DNA from: VXYK01 sp965214565
GTDB taxonomy: Bacteria; Actinomycetota; Acidimicrobiia; Acidimicrobiales; Aldehydirespiratoraceae
DNA: 64,000 bases
Reading direction: 5' to 3'
Assembly (NCBI GenBank): GCA_965214565.1
Contig: OZ243951.1
Coordinates: forward strand, 3,100,001-3,164,000
Shown here: piece by piece, positions 23,957 to 32,341 of the stretch
How the letters are laid out: each line of letters opens with the position of its first letter
Position numbering within the stretch: position 1 is the first letter of the stretch
The notes under the pieces: model-generated
What the model saw: only the letters and a program-made list of their open reading frames with translations
Told to the model about the DNA's origin: nothing
Database searches by the model: none
Made by a program: the position numbers and the translations under genes

Positions 23957-25026
23957 TAGTGGTCTCCGAGCGCGTCGATCAACAGGGCCTGGATGTGCGG
24001 GACAGCGTTCTCGGCGTGCACGTCCGCTATCCCGGTCGGATCAACGATGAGCGGACCCGGTTGATAGCCGCGGCTCGCCACGCCCCTTTGAACTGAGTCC
24101 ATGATTTCGAAGTCCTCGCTGACGGTCGTGTCCCAGTCGAGTTCGATCACTTCCAGTTGTTCCGGCGTCGGCTCAGTCCGGTCGAACCACCACTCACGGA
24201 TCAGCAGGGTCTCGTCGACAGCGAGGGGAACCCACCGGAAAGTGTTGAGCACCCGTCCCGGGTAGCACTGGATCGAAGAGACCGGCCAAGTGTAGAAGGC
24301 ACCGTATTCGCTGCTGTCGGCCTGGCGGGTGTAGGCCGAGCGTTCAGGTGACGGCCCCTGCGCGGTGTGGTGGATTGTGAGCCCTCGCGGGGTTATCCGG
24401 TAGCTCCCGGGTGTGACCACTCCAGCGGTGAAAGTCTTATGCACGTTGGGACAGTGGTAGCACTCGTTGTAGTTCTCTACGGCCACTTTCCAGTTGGCGG
24501 AGATCAGGTGCGTGCGCCTCCAGGTCAGCATGCGTTCGCTGGAATCGGGGGCGATCGCCTGCAGTTCCTCGGCAATGCCGGGAAGCGTTGCTTCCAGCGA
24601 GGGGGCGTCAGAGTCGAGGTTGACGAACAGGAAACCTGCCATCGACTCAACGCGCACCGAAGGCACGCAAAGCTCGCCCACATCCTCTCCGCGGGCGCTG
24701 GTCAAGCGTCCCGACAGGCTGTATGACCAGGCATGATATGGGCAGGTGATGCTCGACACCTCGGCTGCCTCGGCGGCAACCAGTTGGTGGCCCCGGTGTT
24801 GACAGACGTTGTAGAAGCCGCGGATCAGGCCGTCGTCGTTCACCACGATCACACTCTCGTCGCCCACTCGGGTGGTCAACAGGTGCCCGGGGGCGGCGAC
24901 CTGCGTGCAATGTCCGACAAGCTGCCAGGTGTGGGCGAAGATGCTCTCGAGTTCACGGGCGAAGATCTCTGGATCGGTGTAGTAGCGGGCGTCAATGCCC
25001 CTGTAGTCGGTTTCCCCCATTGTCAC
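23956..25026 (-). CDS. Rieske non-heme iron oxygenase, betaine-demethylase-like
   Basis: A 356-residue oxygenase alpha subunit. The Rieske cluster ligands are Cys75-x-His77 (NVCQHRGHQLV) and Cys95-x2-His98 (CPYHAWSYSLSGRL). The mononuclear iron site is in VENYNECYHCPNVH with His191 and His196. The ECYHCPxVH signature is that of the glycine-betaine/carnitine/stachydrine oxygenase branch, which removes N-methyl groups as formaldehyde. A matching reductase gene is not adjacent. Together with the FAD-GcvT demethylase across the divergent promoter, it suggests stepwise demethylation of a quaternary amine. Start ATG 25026; 43-base gap to the aminotransferase gene upstream. Confidence 0.88.
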   Translation of the reverse strand: MTMGETDYRGIDARYYTDPEIFARELESIFAHTWQLVGHCTQVAAPGHLLTTRVGDESVIVVNDDGLIRGFYNVCQHRGHQLVAAEAAEVSSITCPYHAWSYSLSGRLTSARGEDVGELCVPSVRVESMAGFLFVNLDSDAPSLEATLPGIAEELQAIAPDSSERMLTWRRTHLISANWKVAVENYNECYHCPNVHKTFTAGVVTPGSYRITPRGLTIHHTAQGPSPERSAYTRQADSSEYGAFYTWPVSSIQCYPGRVLNTFRWVPLAVDETLLIREWWFDRTEPTPEQLEVIELDWDTTVSEDFEIMDSVQRGVASRGYQPGPLIVDPTGIADVHAENAVPHIQALLIDALGDH

Positions 25027-25069
25027 CTCCCCCGTTCAGGGCTTCTCCCACCAGAACAGGCCGACACAG

Positions 25070-26185
25070 CTAATCCAAGTCTGCCAGGGCATCGACGAGT
25101 TGATCCATGCGTTCTTTCAAGTTCACGTCGCAGCGCAGGAAGCGGTCGTCGAGCCCCCGCCACGATGCCGCGCCGTCCTTGACGATCACACCCCTCTCCA
25201 GCAGCCCGTTGAACACCTCCGTCGAGTTCGTGTCGGGATCGACTATCTCCACGAGAAAGAAGTTGGAGCGGCTCTCGGGCACCATCCGGAACCTGTCCAG
25301 TGCGTCGAAACGGCGCTGAACGTGTTGCTTGGCGTCGGTGATGGTGGCCACCGTGCGAGCGACATGCTCGTGGTCGTCGAGTGCCGCGATGCCGCCGGCG
25401 ATCTGCAGTTGTCCCATGTTCCAGGTGGGTTTCACAGCCAGCAGGGCGTCGATTATCGGACGTGCTGCCACACCGAAACCGACACGCAGCCCCGCCAGGC
25501 CGAATGCCTTGGAGAAGGTGCGAAGCACCGTGACATGGCTGTACTCCCGTGCCAGATGGATGTAGCCGGCCGTGTTGGAATAGTGGACATAGGCCTCGTC
25601 GAGCACGACGAGTGCGTGGGGCGCCGCCTCGATGATGCGACGGACGTCCGCCTCGGTCAGCCAGGTGCCCGACGGGCTGTGTGGATTGGTGACGAAGACG
25701 ATGCGCGTGTCGGCGTTGATCGCGGCGATGTAGGCGTCGACGTCGAGCGCCATCGAGGGGCGGTCGGTCGCCTCATGCACCAGTACCGGCACGCGCCCTT
25801 CCGCCTCCGCGAACAGGTGGTAGATCGGGAAGCAGGGCCCAGGCATCTGTATCCTGCCGCCCGCTCCGCTGAAAGCTCTTATTATCAGCGAGATGATCTC
25901 GGTCTCGCCTGCACCGCAGATCACCTGTTCAGGCTGGTACTGGTAGGTGTCGGCGATTTTCTGGCGCAGCAGCTCGGCGGTCCATGACGGGTAGAGATGC
26001 AACCGGCCCATTGCTTCGGTCACCGCTGCGCGTGCTTTGGGGGAAGCGCCGTGGGGGTTCTCTGCCGAGCCCAACTTGGCGATGTCAGCCAATGCGATCC
26101 CGTACCGGTCCGCCACATACTCACTGGCCAACCCCGGCACGTAGAAGTTGCCGGAGGTGGGTGGGGTGGGGTTTCTCGTCGTCAC
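25070..26185 (-). CDS. Class I/II PLP aminotransferase, HisC-like
   Basis: A 371-residue fold-type I aminotransferase of the histidinol-phosphate branch. It shows SAENPHGASPKARAAV, CGAGETEIISLIIRAF, VTNPHSPSGTW, DEAYVHY and the PLP Lys226 in RTFSKAFGLAGLRVGF. The histidine pathway is not nearby, so the substrate is more likely an amino acid produced by this catabolic locus. It overlaps the RpiR regulator gene by four bases. Confidence 0.87.
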   Translation of the reverse strand: MTTRNPTPPTSGNFYVPGLASEYVADRYGIALADIAKLGSAENPHGASPKARAAVTEAMGRLHLYPSWTAELLRQKIADTYQYQPEQVICGAGETEIISLIIRAFSGAGGRIQMPGPCFPIYHLFAEAEGRVPVLVHEATDRPSMALDVDAYIAAINADTRIVFVTNPHSPSGTWLTEADVRRIIEAAPHALVVLDEAYVHYSNTAGYIHLAREYSHVTVLRTFSKAFGLAGLRVGFGVAARPIIDALLAVKPTWNMGQLQIAGGIAALDDHEHVARTVATITDAKQHVQRRFDALDRFRMVPESRSNFFLVEIVDPDTNSTEVFNGLLERGVIVKDGAASWRGLDDRFLRCDVNLKERMDQLVDALADLD

Positions 26186-27108
26186 TGGAAGCAGTCGGTG
26201 TAGACGCCGGCGGAGCGGCGGTTGGCGTGGAAGGAGTCGATCGCACCAACCACATCGTCGGGCGAGTCGGCCATCATGAAAGCGAGCAGTACCTCCAGCA
26301 GGGCGACCGCAGCAACGTTGGAGGAGAAGGGCAGCGGTGAGTCGGATTGGACCACGAACGCCTTGGTCGCGGAGGCCATGATCGGTGCAGCCCAGCTGTC
26401 GGAGACAGCGATAACCGGAACGTCCCGCTCCACGGCCATGCGCACGGCTTCATCGATCTCCGCTCGACAGGGGCTGAAGGTCATGGCCAGCAGCACGTCG
26501 TCGGTCCCCATCCGCACCACGTCATCGATCGCCAGCCCGATGGTGGGAATGGCGGTCACGTTGCTCAGTGCCATGCTCGCCACATAGGCGAAGTTCTCCG
26601 CCAGCGGCTTTGCCGTCCCCACCCCCAGCACGTTGGTGCGACGCGAGGCGTCGATGAGGTCGGCGGCGGCTTTCAGGTCGCTGGTGTGAACCTCCGAGAA
26701 GAGCGACTCGACATTGCCCAGGGCCGCAGTAGCCATGTCGACCATTAGGGCACCGTGACGACCCCCTTTGTTGATGGACCGCAGGAACCGCGCCCGGTCA
26801 GGGAATGAGGGAGTGCCATCGGCAGCCTGTCTCTGGAACGGGGAACGGAAGTCCTCATAGCCGTCGAAACCAACCGCTCGCGCCATCCGCACCAGGGTGT
26901 TGGGCTTCACCTCCGCGGCCTCGGCGATGGCCCTCATCGAGGCCACCGCCACCTCACCGGGGTGGTTGAGGACATAGGTCGCCGCTTGGCGGACCTGGGG
27001 CGACATTGTCTCTAGCGTGCTCGTCAGGGTCTGTAGGATCGGCGTGGGATCGCCCGATGAAACAGCATCGTTCGATGTCGCAGCATCGATGGAGTGCGTG
27101 GTACTCAC
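26182..27108 (-). CDS. MurR/RpiR-family transcriptional regulator
   Basis: A 308-residue regulator with an N-terminal HTH_6 domain (SPQVRQAATYVLNHPGEVAV, then RAIAEAAEVKPNTLVRMARAVGF) and a C-terminal SIS sugar-phosphate-type sensor domain (about 130-270: RTNVLGVGTAKPLAENFAYV, then VLLAMTFSPCRAEIDEAVRM). The start GTG 27108 overlaps the M24 gene stop as GTGA and has GAGGAAG seven bases upstream; the frame extends further up but that part lies in the upstream gene. It sits inside the operon it probably controls. The inverted repeat at 28284-28325 in the divergent promoter is the obvious candidate operator. The effector is unknown and need not be a sugar. Confidence 0.88.
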   Translation of the reverse strand: MSTTHSIDAATSNDAVSSGDPTPILQTLTSTLETMSPQVRQAATYVLNHPGEVAVASMRAIAEAAEVKPNTLVRMARAVGFDGYEDFRSPFQRQAADGTPSFPDRARFLRSINKGGRHGALMVDMATAALGNVESLFSEVHTSDLKAAADLIDASRRTNVLGVGTAKPLAENFAYVASMALSNVTAIPTIGLAIDDVVRMGTDDVLLAMTFSPCRAEIDEAVRMAVERDVPVIAVSDSWAAPIMASATKAFVVQSDSPLPFSSNVAAVALLEVLLAFMMADSPDDVVGAIDSFHANRRSAGVYTDCFQ

Positions 27109-28280
27109 AGTAGGGCTTCCTCGAAGGGGTACGTCGACAGGCACTGTGGACCGTCGGAAGTCACCAGATACATGTCTTCAAGCTTGACTCCGGGTCCACC
27201 ACGGTCCGAACCAACGAAACTTTCGACAGTCATCACGGTGTTGGGAAGGATCTCACCGTCGTAGCCGTCATTTTCCCAGTCCTGTCGATAGGCGATCTTC
27301 GGGTACTCGTCGCTCATCCCGACACCGTGTGACAGGCATGTGTAACGGTGCGCTTTGTACACCTCGTCGTGTCTGTAGGCCTTCTCGGAGATCTCCCGAA
27401 AGGTCCGTCCAGGCTCCATAAGCATGGCATTGTGGGTGATCTCGGCGTGCGCAAGCCGGTACAACTCACGCTGCTGCTCGGTGGGAGACTCGCCCACCAC
27501 CCAGGTCCGGGAGATGTCGGCGCAATAGCCGAAGGGTCCGATCATGTCGGTGTCCATCGCCACAAAGTCACCTGCTGCGATCTCACGGTCCGTGGCCATC
27601 TGGTACCAGGGGTTGGTCCGGGGTCCGCTGCTCAGCATGCGCGCGTCGATCCATTCGCCGTCATTGGCGATGTTCACCTGATGGAGCAGGGCCAGCAGTT
27701 CGTTCTCGGTGACTCCGGGTTCGGACGCGCGCTGCATCAAACCGATGGCTGCCTCTGCGACCGCGATCGAATGTCTCAGGCACTGGATCTCCTCGGCGGA
27801 CTTGACGTATCGCGCTGCCTCGATCAGCGGTTCGGCGTCGAGGACCCGTAGTCCCAGATCGCGCAGGGCGCCGATGGCGCACGGATTGGCCTGCTCGACT
27901 GCGATACGTGCGCCGCTGTCGGTCACCGCCTGCACGTCGGCGGCGAAGCGGGCGACTCGCGTTTCGAGGTCCAGTCCACCGTCGAAGCAGTTCAACGCGT
28001 GACTCGGACGGCGCTCGACGTTCGCCGGTGGCTGCTCGCCGTAGCCGCCGTGCAGCACCATCGTGCCGTCGCGTTGAACGAACAGGTCGAAGATCTGGAT
28101 TCGCGACTGGAACACCTGGTACTCCCGCCAATCCGCGGCGTAGCGCAAACTCACTGGGTTGAACAACACCAACAAGTCCACGTCAGCCATGTCCATCTGT
28201 TCGACTACACGGCCAACTCGATAGGCCCGCAGCGCATCGAAATCAATATCTGGCTTCGGCAGGACAGGCAACCCGTTCAC
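27105..28280 (-). CDS. M24-family protein resembling DMSP lyase DddP
   Basis: A 391-residue pita-bread-fold (M24) protein. Metal ligands are Asp243 and Asp245 (AMDTDMIGPFG), Asp255 (CADISRTWV), His318, Glu353 (MTVESF) and Glu368 (VKLEDMY). In M24 peptidases the His motif continues to a second His (HGIGxxxHE). Here it is HGVGMSDEYP with Asp324, the arrangement I know from DddP, where that Asp is the catalytic base cleaving dimethylsulfoniopropionate. DGEWIDARMLSSGPRTNPWY and the ending LSTYPFEEAL also look DddP-like. An Xaa-Pro or ectoine-type hydrolase is the alternative. GTG 28280 is chosen; the longer frame to 28520 would cross the divergent gene. First gene of the leftward operon; no clear ribosome-binding site. 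Confidence 0.82.
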   Translation of the reverse strand: MNGLPVLPKPDIDFDALRAYRVGRVVEQMDMADVDLLVLFNPVSLRYAADWREYQVFQSRIQIFDLFVQRDGTMVLHGGYGEQPPANVERRPSHALNCFDGGLDLETRVARFAADVQAVTDSGARIAVEQANPCAIGALRDLGLRVLDAEPLIEAARYVKSAEEIQCLRHSIAVAEAAIGLMQRASEPGVTENELLALLHQVNIANDGEWIDARMLSSGPRTNPWYQMATDREIAAGDFVAMDTDMIGPFGYCADISRTWVVGESPTEQQRELYRLAHAEITHNAMLMEPGRTFREISEKAYRHDEVYKAHRYTCLSHGVGMSDEYPKIAYRQDWENDGYDGEILPNTVMTVESFVGSDRGGPGVKLEDMYLVTSDGPQCLSTYPFEEALL

Positions 28281-28283
28281 TAG

Positions 28284-28325
28284 CAACAACTGTACCACAT
28301 TTGTCCGAATATGGTATGTTTGTTG
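28284..28325. promoter_or_regulatory. Imperfect inverted repeat in divergent promoter, candidate RpiR operator
   Basis: The 48-base gap between the divergent M24 and FAD-GcvT genes holds two 14-base arms, CAACAACTGTACCA (28284-28297) and TGGTATGTTTGTTG (28312-28325). They pair at 11 of 14 positions around a 14-base AT-richer spacer. The arms flank or overlap both presumptive promoters. Being the only intergenic space serving both operons, and with an RpiR gene inside one of them, this is a good operator candidate. Confidence 0.6.
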
Positions 28326-28328
28326 CCG

Positions 28329-30779
28329 ATGGTGATTCCCGAATCGGCTCAGGTGGTCATCGTGGGCGGGGGCATATGCGGCGCGAGCCTCCTCTACCAC
28401 CTCGCTGACGAGGGATGGACAGACACCCTGCTCATCGAGAAGGCAGAGTTGACCTCCGGGTCGACCTGGCATGCAGCCGGTCAGATCACCCACTCCGTCT
28501 CGAGCTACACCCTCGCCCACTTCCGGAAGTACGGCTGCGAACTCTACGCCTCACTGACCAACGAGAGCGGTGTCGCCACCTCCTGGCACAACAGCGGGAG
28601 CCTGCGCGTGGCCTATGAACCCGTCGAGGTCGACTGGCTACGCAGCCAGTTGGGCGTGGCCGACTATGTGGGCAACAGCATGGACTGGGTCGATCGAGAC
28701 TTCGTCGCCGAAATGCACCCCTTCTATGACGTCGATGAGATCATCGGCGCCGTCTGGACCCCCGACGACGGCCACGTCGACCCCAGCGGCGCGACCAACG
28801 CAATGATTGCGGTCGCCCGGGGCAGGGGCGCGCAGCTGAGCCGCCGTAACCGCGTGCTCGCAATCAAGCGACGCCCCGACGGGCGGTTCGACGTCGAGAC
28901 CGAGAAGGGCACGGTCCGCGCCGAACATGTCGTCAACGCAGCAGGATGCTACGCCCATCAGGTCGCGCAGATGGTCGGCCTGTCGGTTCCCATGGCCAAC
29001 GCCCTCCACAGCTACCTGATCACCGACGTGGTCGACGAATTCGCCGACTTGGACCACGAACTCCCGGTGATGCGCGACGACTACATCTCCGGTTATGTGC
29101 GCCAGGAACAGCAATCGGCCCTGATCGGCATCTACGAGCAACGCAACGCCGAGGCCGCCTGGCGCGACGGACCCGACTGGTCGCTCGAGAACCCCCTCTT
29201 CGCCGCTGACTATGACCGGATCGGCTTCTGGTTGGCGCGCGCCTTCGAACGGGTACCGATCCTCGAACCCTTGGGGATCAAGCAGGTCATCAGAGGAGCG
29301 ATCGCCCACACCCCCGACGGGGAGCCGTTGCTCGGGCCGTCGGGAATCCCCAACTACTGGATGATGGTCGGAGTGCAGGTCGGCATTGCCGACGGCCCCG
29401 GCCTGGGCCGCGAGTTGGCGCGTTGGATGGTGCACGGGGAAACCGAGGTGAACGTGCGGGGCTACGACGCCCGACGCTTCGGCTTCGTGGCTCTCGACGA
29501 CGCCATGCGCTATGGACGCATCAAAGGGGCCGAGGACTACGAATTCCGTCACCAGACCCCAGTTCCGGGACTCGAGCATCCAGCCGCCCGGCCCTACCGG
29601 AGCACCCCCCTCTATGAGCGGCTCGAAGGCAAAGGCGCCGTATTCACCCAGGTCTACGGGTGGGAGAGGCCCAAGTGGTACCCGACCGTCGCTGGTCTGG
29701 CACAACGAGACGTCGTCGCGTTCCGTCACACGGACTGGTTCCCGGTCGTCGCCGAGGAGTGCCGCGCCGTGCGGGAACGTGTCGGCATTCTCGACAGCAC
29801 TGCCTTCGCCAAGTTCGACCTCGTCGGACCCGACGCCGCGGCGGTGCTCGACTCGCTCACAACGAACACGCTGCCCGTCGTCGGGCGGATCGCTCTCAGC
29901 TACTTCCTGACACCGACGGGCCGGATCGAAGGAGAGGCCACCATCACCCGCCTCGCTGATGACCACTTCTATCTGGTGTCGGCCGCGGTGGGCGAACAGA
30001 AGGACCGCGAGTACTTCGAGACCCACTGGCCCGCAGGCGCCAGGGCGGATCTGCGTGTGCGCTCAGACGATCTCGGAGTCGTCGCCATCGCTGGTCCCGC
30101 GGCGCGCGAACTGCTGTCGAGGTGCACGAACGACGATCTGCGCAACAAAGCGTTCCCGTGGCTCAGCGCAGTCGACATCACCGTCGCCGGTATCGGTGTA
30201 CGAGCGCTTCGAGTGGGTTTCGTGGGCGAACTGGGCTGGGAGCTCCACGCCCCCACCGACGAGCTGGGGACCCTCTATGACGCGTTGTGGGAGTCCGGCG
30301 GGGATCTCGGTGTCACCAATGTCGGCAACCATGCGCTCGACTCGCTGCGTATGGAGAAGCAGTACATGATCAGCCGCGACCTCACCCATGACGTCGGCCC
30401 AGACGAGGCCTGTCTGCACCGTTTCGTCAAGGTCGACAAGGGCGACTTCGTCGGCCGCGAGGCACTGCTCAAGCGGCGGGAGCAGGCCGTTTCAGGCCGA
30501 CGACCCTACCGATGGCAACTCGCCTATCTGGCGGTCGACACCGACGGCGCCGACGTGCATAGCAGCGACGGGGTATACGCCGACGGCAGACCGGTCGGTC
30601 TGATCACCACCGGCGCCCACGGACACCACGTCGGGCAGGGCTTGGGATTCGCCTATCTGGCCCCTGAGAGGGCGGTGGCAGGCACCGAACTTGAGGTTCG
30701 GGTCGTGGGCGAACTCCGCGGAGCGCGGGTACTCGACAAACCAATCTACGATCCCACCAGCGCGAGATTGCGCATGTGA
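28329..30779 (+). CDS. FAD-dependent demethylase fused to GcvT-like domain (dimethylglycine/sarcosine dehydrogenase type)
   Basis: An 816-residue two-part enzyme. Residues 8-400 are a DAO-type flavoprotein with VVIVGGGICGASLLYHLAD and SGSTWHAAGQ, where His48 is at the place used for covalent FAD attachment in dimethylglycine dehydrogenases. A middle linker domain leads to a GcvT-like folate-binding domain (about 430-700) and a C-terminal barrel (GRPVGLITTGAHGHHVGQGLGFAYL). Such enzymes oxidise N-methyl groups and hand formaldehyde to tetrahydrofolate. The ATG at 28329 is preferred to 28311, which lies inside the inverted repeat. It opens the rightward operon; the next gene follows after 18 bases. 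The substrate is inferred to be an N-methylated amino acid left by the Rieske step. Confidence 0.9.
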   Translation: MVIPESAQVVIVGGGICGASLLYHLADEGWTDTLLIEKAELTSGSTWHAAGQITHSVSSYTLAHFRKYGCELYASLTNESGVATSWHNSGSLRVAYEPVEVDWLRSQLGVADYVGNSMDWVDRDFVAEMHPFYDVDEIIGAVWTPDDGHVDPSGATNAMIAVARGRGAQLSRRNRVLAIKRRPDGRFDVETEKGTVRAEHVVNAAGCYAHQVAQMVGLSVPMANALHSYLITDVVDEFADLDHELPVMRDDYISGYVRQEQQSALIGIYEQRNAEAAWRDGPDWSLENPLFAADYDRIGFWLARAFERVPILEPLGIKQVIRGAIAHTPDGEPLLGPSGIPNYWMMVGVQVGIADGPGLGRELARWMVHGETEVNVRGYDARRFGFVALDDAMRYGRIKGAEDYEFRHQTPVPGLEHPAARPYRSTPLYERLEGKGAVFTQVYGWERPKWYPTVAGLAQRDVVAFRHTDWFPVVAEECRAVRERVGILDSTAFAKFDLVGPDAAAVLDSLTTNTLPVVGRIALSYFLTPTGRIEGEATITRLADDHFYLVSAAVGEQKDREYFETHWPAGARADLRVRSDDLGVVAIAGPAARELLSRCTNDDLRNKAFPWLSAVDITVAGIGVRALRVGFVGELGWELHAPTDELGTLYDALWESGGDLGVTNVGNHALDSLRMEKQYMISRDLTHDVGPDEACLHRFVKVDKGDFVGREALLKRREQAVSGRRPYRWQLAYLAVDTDGADVHSSDGVYADGRPVGLITTGAHGHHVGQGLGFAYLAPERAVAGTELEVRVVGELRGARVLDKPIYDPTSARLRM

Positions 30780-30797
30780 CAGAACGGAGCCTGAACA

Positions 30798-31601
30798 ATG
30801 CCAACCACCGCTACGAACCCCCGACACCGGCGATACCACGCCTACACCGGTTTCGTCACGACACCTCGCTACTTCGATGACAGTCCCCAACAGTTCCTCG
30901 ATGTTGCGCCGTCAGGAACAGGCATCCTTCAACGCGTCCTTCATGTCCCCGACTACCAGTTCAACCTCGAAGATCGTGCCGACAACTTCGATCTTCTCGA
31001 AGAAGCAGCTGATTGCCTGGCCCAGTCCCACTGTCAGGTGATCGGCCAGGTCGGCTCCAACTGGGTTCATTGTCAGGGCACCACAGGCCCCGATGAGATC
31101 GTCGCCTTCTGCGATGAGTTGTCGTCCCGGATCGGGGCCCGTTTCTTGATGGCTGGTCAGTGCCTCGTAGATGGGCTCCGGGCCATCGGTGCGTCCACCA
31201 TCACGATCGCCAACGGGTACTTCCGGTCCGACTGGTCCGCGGGGATCAACGGCTATCTCGAAGCGGCCGGTTTCGAGATCCTCTACGCAGGCGATCTGAT
31301 CGACCAGGGTCTCGTCGCGGACCACGACGAGAAGCTGGACATCGAAGCCGCTTCGCTGTGGGACTATCCCAACCACCTGATGGTGGCCGCGGCTGCCAAG
31401 GCCCACGAGAGCGCTCCACACGCGGACGCCATCGTCCAGACGGGCGCCGGTTTCCGAATGCTCGGCGTGATCGACACGATCGAGGGGCTCACCAACAAGC
31501 CGGTTGTGGCCTCGGACGCGGCGCTGTACTGGGCGATGCTCAAAGAACTGGGGTTGCAGGCGAACCCCGGCTACGGCGTGCTCATGTCGGAGTGTCTGTG
31601 A
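30798..31601 (+). CDS. Asp/Glu racemase-superfamily protein (maleate isomerase/arylmalonate decarboxylase-like)
   Basis: A 267-residue protein with HCQVIGQVGSNWVHCQGTTG carrying the first cysteine (Cys92) and AGQCLVDGLRAIGASTITIA. The C-terminal family block reads IVQTGAGFRMLGVIDTIEGL followed by KPVVASDAALYWAMLK. In two-cysteine racemases and maleate isomerases that block has a Cys where this protein has Gly (TGAG), so a normal two-base racemisation is unlikely. A decarboxylase, isomerase or hydrolase is possible. Its stop overlaps the GTG of the next gene. Confidence 0.75.
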   Translation: MPTTATNPRHRRYHAYTGFVTTPRYFDDSPQQFLDVAPSGTGILQRVLHVPDYQFNLEDRADNFDLLEEAADCLAQSHCQVIGQVGSNWVHCQGTTGPDEIVAFCDELSSRIGARFLMAGQCLVDGLRAIGASTITIANGYFRSDWSAGINGYLEAAGFEILYAGDLIDQGLVADHDEKLDIEAASLWDYPNHLMVAAAAKAHESAPHADAIVQTGAGFRMLGVIDTIEGLTNKPVVASDAALYWAMLKELGLQANPGYGVLMSECL

Positions 31602-32341
31602 CACAGAAGATCCTTGCCCTCTGGGCGGTGCCCCGCTCAACGTCCACCGCCTTCGAGTGGATGATGCGCGTGCGCGGCGACATGACCTGCTTCCATGAGC
31701 CCTTCGGAGAGGTGTGGTATCAGGGTGAATCGCCTGACTGGCCGCGTTTGCGAGCAGACAGCGTGCGGACGCCCGGACTCACCTACGAATCGGCATGGGC
31801 AAAGGTACGGGCCGCGGCGAGGCGGGGCCCGGTGTTCATCAAGGACTTCCCGCACTACCTTGACGCATTGTGGAGCGATTCGTTCTTCGACTGTTTCACC
31901 CACAGCTTCTTGATCCGCGACCCTGCCAAGACCATCACCTCGATGTACAAGCACTGGCCCGACTTCCACATCGCCGAGACCGGTTTCGCCGAGCAGCGCG
32001 CACTCTTTGACTACTTGACTACCAGACACGGCCGAACGCCACCTGTGATCGACAGCGACGACTTGTTGGAGGACCCGGCCGAAGTGGTCGCCGCATGGTG
32101 CGAGGCCGTCGGGATCCCCTTCATCGCAGAGGCATTGCGCTGGGATCCCGGTGAACGTGAGGAGGTCAGCTGGTGGGACGGAGGTTCGTTCCATGAGAAT
32201 CTGCGCAACTCCCGGGGGTTGGAATCCCAGCCACGGACCGTGATCGACATCTCTGACGCGCCGAGCCGAGTCCTTGAGGCATATGGGCTGATGCGCCCCC
32301 ACTACGAACATTTGTTGGCGCATCGGATCGGTTCGGCATGA
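31598..32341 (+). CDS. Sulfotransferase-like P-loop protein
   Basis: A 247-residue protein opening with LALWAVPRSTSTAFEWMMRV, the phosphate loop of a small sulfotransferase-like family, followed by FHEPFGEVWYQGESP and HSFLIRDPAKTITSMYKHWP (3'-phosphate site) and DSDDLLEDPAEVVAAWCEAVG. The start is GTG 31598, overlapping the previous stop; a longer frame from 31160 lies within the racemase-like gene and is rejected. Its stop overlaps the FrhB-like ATG. Whether it transfers sulfate or merely binds a nucleotide is unknown. Confidence 0.78.
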   Translation: MTQKILALWAVPRSTSTAFEWMMRVRGDMTCFHEPFGEVWYQGESPDWPRLRADSVRTPGLTYESAWAKVRAAARRGPVFIKDFPHYLDALWSDSFFDCFTHSFLIRDPAKTITSMYKHWPDFHIAETGFAEQRALFDYLTTRHGRTPPVIDSDDLLEDPAEVVAAWCEAVGIPFIAEALRWDPGEREEVSWWDGGSFHENLRNSRGLESQPRTVIDISDAPSRVLEAYGLMRPHYEHLLAHRIGSA

